A DNA stretch of 64,000 nt from Bog-950 sp035299425 (GTDB lineage: Bacteria; Bacteroidota; Bacteroidia; Chitinophagales; LD1): contig DATGWP010000067.1 of assembly GCA_035299425.1 (NCBI GenBank), positions 53,810 through 117,809 on the forward strand, given 5' to 3'. The position numbers and the translations under genes are program-made. Of the stretch, positions 59,695 to 64,000 are shown piece after piece. The notes below the pieces were generated by a model. That model searched no databases, was not told where the DNA came from, and saw nothing but the letters and a program-made list of their open reading frames with translations. The stretch's first letter is position 1, and every line of letters begins with the position of its first letter.

Positions 59695-60693
59695 TTAGGA
59701 ATACAACTTTACCATCTGCTTAGCTGTTTCTTTTATCTCATCGGCCAGCTTTTTGGGTTGCAGTATTTGCACGTTGTTGCCATAGCTTAGCAGCTGCATT
59801 TTCAGCTCGTGGTTTATAACCACCTCCAGCGACACGCGGAACTCTGTCTTGCTCTCTTTTACCACCTGCTGCGAGTGGTGTATGGGCACTGTTTTAATGT
59901 ATTTGCCCTGTACCGGCGAAAAAGACAGGAGCAGCTTTTCTGTTTTTCCTTCGCCAAGTGTTACGCCAATTACATCTTTAAAAAAGTTCTTCTTGTCTAT
60001 ATCACTTGGGGTAAAGGTATCATCGGTTAGCTGTATGTTTTGTATACGGTCCAGCGCAAAGGTGAGCACTTTGTGTTCTTTCTTATTGGTGCGCTTGCCT
60101 ATTACATACCAAAAATTCTTCGCCTCTTTTATCAGGTAGGGCTCCAGCAGGTTTTCGCTTATCTCATCGCTGCCGTGTTTTTGGTAACCGAATTTTATAA
60201 CGCGCCGCTCAGAGATGGCTTTCAATATCGGCTCTATATATTCTATCCCCTTTATTACAAATGGCTTTTCAAATTGTATGTAGTCGGTTTCTCCACGCGC
60301 TTCTTTGTTCAGTTTTACGGTGTTGGCTATGCGGTGTATGGCATCTTCAAACTCTTTAATAGCAGGCAGGTGCTTAAACTGATCGAGGATGCTGATGGCG
60401 AAATCGAGGCCGTGCAATTCGTCCGGCGAAACTGGCAGGTTATTGATAGAAAAGTCAGGATCGCTGTAGCTGTAGGTTTTTTCACGTTTATTATAAACTA
60501 TGGGGGCTGTAAAATTAAGTGCCTGGCTATAGCGCATTTCCTGCAAATCGAGCTGTACGGTGCGCTTGCTTATCTTCTTGTCCAGGCTTTCACTCAGATA
60601 ATCAATTAGTTCCTCTAAAGAGGGGTGGGGCTTCCTGCGCAATCTTACATCTATCAGGCGGTAGCGGCTATAAGCATCGCGGTTTAATGGCAT
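59695..60693 (-). CDS. WYL-domain transcriptional regulator (second copy)
   Basis: 332 residues starting MPLNRDAYSRYRLIDVRLRRKPHPSLEELIDYLSESLDKKISKRTVQLDLQEMRY, the HTH-like N-terminus of the Bacteroidota WYL group. Residues about 160-235 form the WYL domain (YIEPILKAISERRVIKFGYQKHGSDEISENLLEPYLIKEAKNFWYVIGKRTNKKEHKVLTFALDRIQNIQLTDDTF), followed by a WCX-like C-terminal part. Related Bacteroidota proteins are linked to defence or stress, but no defence gene is adjacent. Divergent from the 60829 gene. Confidence 0.9.
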   Translation of the reverse strand: MPLNRDAYSRYRLIDVRLRRKPHPSLEELIDYLSESLDKKISKRTVQLDLQEMRYSQALNFTAPIVYNKREKTYSYSDPDFSINNLPVSPDELHGLDFAISILDQFKHLPAIKEFEDAIHRIANTVKLNKEARGETDYIQFEKPFVIKGIEYIEPILKAISERRVIKFGYQKHGSDEISENLLEPYLIKEAKNFWYVIGKRTNKKEHKVLTFALDRIQNIQLTDDTFTPSDIDKKNFFKDVIGVTLGEGKTEKLLLSFSPVQGKYIKTVPIHHSQQVVKESKTEFRVSLEVVINHELKMQLLSYGNNVQILQPKKLADEIKETAKQMVKLYS

Positions 60694-60828
60694 GGATTTG
60701 GGGTATTAAAAAGTGTAACAGGCATGGAGAAACTGGACATTGAGCACGCAATTTGAAAATAAATTTTGGCTACGCAAATAGGTTGCGCAGTGCGGGCTCA
60801 TTTTTGTTTCATCATTAAACAATAAGCC

Positions 60829-61245
60829 ATGTCTGCTACCAACATCGCCACACTTGCAAAACACGAAATTTATGTGAACGAGATATCGTTCATGAGCCGC
60901 CAGGAAATTTACCTGTTTGGCTTTATCCACCAGGATGGAAAATTTCACGAAACACAATATGTAATAGCCCGTAAGGAATTACAAAACCTGCTAAGTGCCA
61001 ATAAACAAGGCATAGAAATACTGTGGCATATAGAAAACCTGTTTGTGCACCCCCACCAGGTACCTGCCACGCTTAACCTGATAGACCTGTTTGGTACCAC
61101 GCAGGTGTTTGAGGCGCAGAACATAGAACTGGATGTGCCTTTTTATGAAGACGAAACCGGAGAGTTAAGGCCTTGCGAAAATCACGAACTGCTTTTTGTA
61201 GATAAAGTAACCCCCCTTTTATCGGCCACTAAAAGCACATTTTAA
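60829..61245 (+). CDS. Cytoplasmic protein of unknown function
   Basis: 138 residues, starting MSATNIATLAKHEIYVNEISFMSRQEIYLFGFIHQDGKFHETQYVIARKELQNLLSANKQGIEILWHIENLFVHPHQVPATLNLIDLFG. No signal peptide. It looks like a compact alpha+beta domain. Family not recognised. It is divergent from the WYL regulator (135 bp) and 45 bp upstream of the 65-residue gene at 61291, with which it is probably cotranscribed. Confidence 0.72.
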   Translation: MSATNIATLAKHEIYVNEISFMSRQEIYLFGFIHQDGKFHETQYVIARKELQNLLSANKQGIEILWHIENLFVHPHQVPATLNLIDLFGTTQVFEAQNIELDVPFYEDETGELRPCENHELLFVDKVTPLLSATKSTF

Positions 61246-61290
61246 AAAAATAATTAACCGGTGCATCAGCATCATTAAAAAAATAAAGCC

Positions 61291-61488
61291 ATGAACCTTT
61301 TAAAATATAACCGCATCAACGGACCTAAGAAAACAGTAAACGATTACCTGAGCACGCTTAACAACGATGACCTGAAAGGGCTGCTTAACTCGGGCATGTT
61401 CTACGACCTTAAACTGCCCGACCTGATGAAGAAATTGCAGAACGAGTTGCAGAAACGCAACCTGGATGCACAACCTACCTTGTTTTAA
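61291..61488 (+). CDS. Small protein of unknown function
   Basis: 65 residues: MNLLKYNRINGPKKTVNDYLSTLNNDDLKGLLNSGMFYDLKLPDLMKKLQNELQKRNLDAQPTLF. It is helix-rich, cytoplasmic, and lies 45 bp after the 138-residue gene. Family not recognised. Confidence 0.65.
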   Translation: MNLLKYNRINGPKKTVNDYLSTLNNDDLKGLLNSGMFYDLKLPDLMKKLQNELQKRNLDAQPTLF

Positions 61489-61587
61489 ATTCCTGCGACT
61501 GTACACGGGGGATGAGTCTTAGCGGTAGGCGAATGCTGCTTTGCCCCTGGTACAGCCAGGTACTAACCTTTTCTTTTTTGTTGTCCT

Positions 61588-61623
61588 AAAGCCCTGCGGT
61601 TGGTTACGCAGGGCTTTTTTTAT
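61588..61623 (+). terminator. Intrinsic terminator
   Basis: AAAGCCCTGCG (61588-61598) pairs with CGCAGGGCTTT (61607-61617), loop GTTGGTTA, followed by a T-run to about 61621. It ends the 60829-61488 pair. Confidence 0.9.
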
Positions 61624-61743
61624 GCCCTAAAACCACACAGTGGCTTAAACGCATTCATTTATAGTATCATTCTTTGTACAATAATGTTTAAAGCCTGTAT
61701 TGTATGTACATCTTACCTCACTGCAATTCTTATTTTTGAAGCG

Positions 61744-62394
61744 ATGGCAAAAACGGCTTTAATTATTGGCGCTACCGGTTTGGTGGGCGGGCATTGCCTG
61801 AACGAATTACTGGCTTCGCCGGCTTACGATAAAGTAATTGCCCTAACCCGCCGTAAACTGGATAATACAAATGCCAAGTTGGTAAATGTAATTACTGATT
61901 TTGAAGACCAGGATATACTTATAAGAAACGTAGCCTGCGATGACGTGTTTTGCGCTATGGGCACTACTATAAACAAGGCCGGCAGTAAAGAAGCTTTTAA
62001 ACATGTAGACCTGATAATACCGCAGATGATAGCAAGGCTGGCGCTGGTAAAGGGGGCTAAAAAATTTGTGCTTGTTTCATCTATAGGTGCCAATGCTCAA
62101 TCCATGGCATTTTATACGCAGGTAAAAGGACAGCTGGAAGAAGCCCTTCGGCAAATGGGCTACCAATCGGTTATAATTTTCCGGCCCTCTATACTTATGG
62201 GCGCCCGAAATGAAAAGCGCACCGGTGAGGCTGTAGGGCAATGGGTAGCCGAAAAGTTTTCGTTTTTGTTTGCCGGGCCTTTTAAAAAATACGCAGGCAC
62301 CCCGGCAGATTTAGTAGGCAAAAAAATGGTAGCTGCCGCCCAGGAAAAAACAACCGGGGTACGAATTATAGAGAACGAAGAGATATTGAAATGA
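61744..62394 (+). CDS. NAD(P)-binding Rossmann protein (TIP30/HTATIP2-like)
   Basis: 216 residues from ATG 61744 (MAKTALIIGATGLVGGHCLNELL); the frame is open further upstream without homology. GATGLVG is the NAD(P) site, VLVSSIGANAQSMAFYTQVKGQLEEAL contains the Tyr-xxx-Lys pair of extended SDRs, and IIFRPSILMG follows. It resembles the CC3/TIP30 atypical SDR group. Reaction unknown. Its stop codon overlaps an in-frame ATG of the next gene (ATGA at 62391-62394). Confidence 0.88.
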   Translation: MAKTALIIGATGLVGGHCLNELLASPAYDKVIALTRRKLDNTNAKLVNVITDFEDQDILIRNVACDDVFCAMGTTINKAGSKEAFKHVDLIIPQMIARLALVKGAKKFVLVSSIGANAQSMAFYTQVKGQLEEALRQMGYQSVIIFRPSILMGARNEKRTGEAVGQWVAEKFSFLFAGPFKKYAGTPADLVGKKMVAAAQEKTTGVRIIENEEILK

Positions 62395-62396
62395 CA

Positions 62397-62431
62397 GACG
62401 GAAGACAGAAGATAGAAGACGGGAGACAACA
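62397..62431 (+). repeat. Degenerate heptanucleotide tandem repeat
   Basis: Five consecutive 7-bp units: GACGGAA, GACAGAA, GATAGAA, GACGGGA, GACAACA. They lie between the end of the TIP30-like gene and the likely start of the CapA-family gene. Confidence 0.55.
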
Positions 62432-62441
62432 GCCGCTTAAC

Positions 62442-64000
62442 ATGCGGATATACCATTGCGTGTTAATAGCACTGCTGTTGCTTATGGGCATGCAGCCCGC
62501 GGAGGCGCAGGATAAACCGAAGGAAAATTCATTCATAACTTTCCGCCAGCGGTTATTAAACCAAAAGCGGGATGAAAGCAGTGTAGAGAAAGTAGACTCC
62601 TTTAGCAAACTGCACCTGATGATTTGCGGCAATGTGTACCAAACAGAGAAGCATGCTGCCTACGCTTATGATAAAACTACGGGTAAGTATGATTACCGCA
62701 GCCAGTTTAAGTATATACAGCCCCTGCTCAACCTGGGCGATATTACACTGGTAAACCTGAAGACGTTTTTCAGCAACGATGTAAAAAACATGTTCTCATC
62801 GCCCGATGAGTTTGGCCTGGCGCTAAAGTATGCCGGAGTAAATGCCGTGCTAAGTGCTAATGTGCATACCGCTAACATAGATAAGGCTGTGCTTAAGCGC
62901 ACTCAGGAAGTACTGGATGAATACGACATTTATCATACCGGAGCTTTTTTAGATAATATACAGCGCCTGGGCAATTACCCTATGATAATGAACAAAAAGG
63001 GGTTTAAAATTGCCGTACTGAATTATACTAACCTCACGAGCCGCCCATCGCTTTCACGCGATTTTGTAATTAACGAGATAGACAAAGCGCTGATAGACCG
63101 CGACATGCGGTTACTGCGCGCTTACAAAGCAGATTTTACCATAGTGTATTTCGATTGGGGTGCCAACAAGCAGGATATGCCCTCGTATGCCCAGCAGGAG
63201 CTTGCGCAATACGTGTTTCAGGCCGGCGCCAACCTGGTAGTGGGCACCCACCCCAATGCGCCAATGCGGCTGGAAACCATGAATTACAGCTATAACAATA
63301 CGCAGCAGGAAGGCATTATTGCTTACTCGCTGGGTAACCTGCTAAGCAGCAATGAAGACCTGAACAACCGCAATGGTTACATTATTGATATGGAGATTAA
63401 GAAGAATAATTTTACTACCGAAACCCATGTAAGCGATTGGGGTGTAGTGCCCGTATATACCTATTACGATACTACTACAGTAAGGGGCAAAACAAATGTT
63501 TACTCAGTGCCCTGTGCCAACATAGAGAGCGGCGATATTTTTCCAAATATACCCTACATAGAAAAACGCCGGGCGGTAAACAGCGCCTACCAGGTGCGCA
63601 AAATGCTGGGCAATATTGCCGACGAAATTCAGTACAACTTAAATGAGCTGATAGTAAATAACGTAGAGGAGAGCATAAACATAACCAATGCGCCGCTTAA
63701 CAATAAGCACAATCCTAAGCGCGAAGATGATGTAAAGCCGAGTGAAGCGCCTGCATTACCGGTTACGGTAGATGGCTCTGCAAATACACCATCGCTGGCC
63801 TTGCTTTACGGCGAGCAGCCCGAACCGGCAAAACCCGCAGCTACCACTGCGGCCGCCAAAGCGGCAGAAAAGAAAGCCGAGAGAGAGAACTCCTATTTAG
63901 CGCAAAAGAAGAAAGCGCAGGAGGCTTTTGATGCCCCTGTGGTAGTATCATCTGCACCTACACCGGCAGCAGAAAGGCCAAAAGAAGAAGCTGTGAAAAC
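62442..64000 (+). CDS. CapA-family (poly-gamma-glutamate capsule-like) secreted protein, 3' end cut
   Basis: Frame open from ATG 62442 (MRIYHCVLIALLLLMGMQPAEAQ, signal peptide) to the window end, 519 codons without stop. An in-frame ATG at 62391 overlaps the previous stop but would place a Gly/Arg/Gln-rich repeat before the signal peptide. CapA-like metallophosphatase motifs: LMICGNVY, LGDITLVNLKTFF, YAGVNAVLSANVHTANID, IVYFDWGANKQDMPS ... AQYVFQAGANLVVGTHPNAPMRLE ... IIAYSLGNLLSS. After residue about 390 the chain is low-complexity and Pro/Lys/Ala-rich. The C-terminus is beyond the edge. Confidence 0.85.
   Translation, partial: MRIYHCVLIALLLLMGMQPAEAQDKPKENSFITFRQRLLNQKRDESSVEKVDSFSKLHLMICGNVYQTEKHAAYAYDKTTGKYDYRSQFKYIQPLLNLGDITLVNLKTFFSNDVKNMFSSPDEFGLALKYAGVNAVLSANVHTANIDKAVLKRTQEVLDEYDIYHTGAFLDNIQRLGNYPMIMNKKGFKIAVLNYTNLTSRPSLSRDFVINEIDKALIDRDMRLLRAYKADFTIVYFDWGANKQDMPSYAQQELAQYVFQAGANLVVGTHPNAPMRLETMNYSYNNTQQEGIIAYSLGNLLSSNEDLNNRNGYIIDMEIKKNNFTTETHVSDWGVVPVYTYYDTTTVRGKTNVYSVPCANIESGDIFPNIPYIEKRRAVNSAYQVRKMLGNIADEIQYNLNELIVNNVEESINITNAPLNNKHNPKREDDVKPSEAPALPVTVDGSANTPSLALLYGEQPEPAKPAATTAAAKAAEKKAERENSYLAQKKKAQEAFDAPVVVSSAPTPAAERPKEEAVK

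Noticed and set aside
60604..60628. CCTCTAAAGAGG palindrome inside the second WYL gene, similar to the intergenic palindromes
   Set aside because: The bases encode a conserved-looking HPSLEEL segment that aligns with other WYL N-termini, so the match is probably coincidence rather than an inserted repeat.
62693..62902. Short antisense frames inside the CapA-family gene
   Set aside because: The plus-strand frame 62442-64000 shows clear family motifs, so the antisense frames are shadows.

Overview
The window is chromosomal DNA of a member of the Bacteroidota, most likely from a Chitinophagaceae/Sphingobacteriia-like lineage (lineage below phylum is inference). The reasons are direct: six proteins end in type IX secretion (T9SS) C-terminal sorting domains with the YPNP motif, lipoproteins carry short Bacteroidota-type lipoboxes, there are no clear Shine-Dalgarno sequences, several upstream regions carry the Bacteroidota -7 promoter motif TAnnTTTG, and the enzyme set (DUF4175 coiled-coil protein, Nfu-type NifU, LVIVD lipoprotein, FAS1 protein) is typical of the phylum. 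No insertion sequence, prophage gene, CRISPR array, rRNA gene or replication origin was seen.

Layout. 1-8736: a cut-off ECF sigma factor, an LVIVD beta-propeller lipoprotein, a beta-barrel-like protein, then a five-gene minus-strand run (secreted unknown, rhomboid protease, EEP-family membrane protein, cysS, M28/glutaminyl-cyclase-like lipoprotein). 8962-15530: MFS transporter, recX, DUF167 protein, Nfu iron-sulfur scaffold, a small secreted module, a T9SS cargo protein and a VAT-1-like quinone reductase. 15817-21380: a giant DUF4175 coiled-coil protein, an RsbW-like ATPase and a helical unknown. 21758-28630: a collagen-like secreted protein, a GNAT enzyme, small membrane proteins, and two adjacent T9SS cargo proteins with sister sorting domains. 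29101-36339: a small secreted unknown, ABC-F ATPase, RibD-C reductase, secreted DnaJ-zinc-finger protein, divergent SDR/HxlR pair, and a FAS1 protein divergent from an ECF sigma/RskA anti-sigma pair. 36400-42059: minus-strand RraA, PhyH-like, PPK2, RluA, DUF1761, WYL regulator and TPR-LuxR regulator. 42248-49595: T9SS protein, tRNA-Asn (with a decayed partial copy beside it), small secreted and lipoproteins, VOC, TfoX, DUF3788, Hsp70-like and DUF1398 proteins. 49649-64000: SUMF1-domain protein, two large T9SS cargo proteins, PfkB kinase, GNAT, prolyl-4-hydroxylase-like enzyme, asd, a second RluA, a second WYL regulator, two small unknowns, an NAD(P)-binding protein, and a CapA-family protein cut by the window end.

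How it fits together. Most of the window is ordinary housekeeping and envelope/secretion cargo genes separated by strong rho-independent hairpins. The most system-like locus is 34039-36339, where a secreted FAS1 protein sits divergently from an ECF sigma factor and an RskA-type anti-sigma factor, the same three parts as the mycobacterial SigK/RskA/MPT70-83 circuit. Other notable signals are a tRNA-Asn 3'-half relic interrupted by a 20-bp palindrome, a divergent promoter with nested inverted repeats between SDR and HxlR genes, a structured leader before a T9SS protein, and a set of dispersed modular palindromes between genes.
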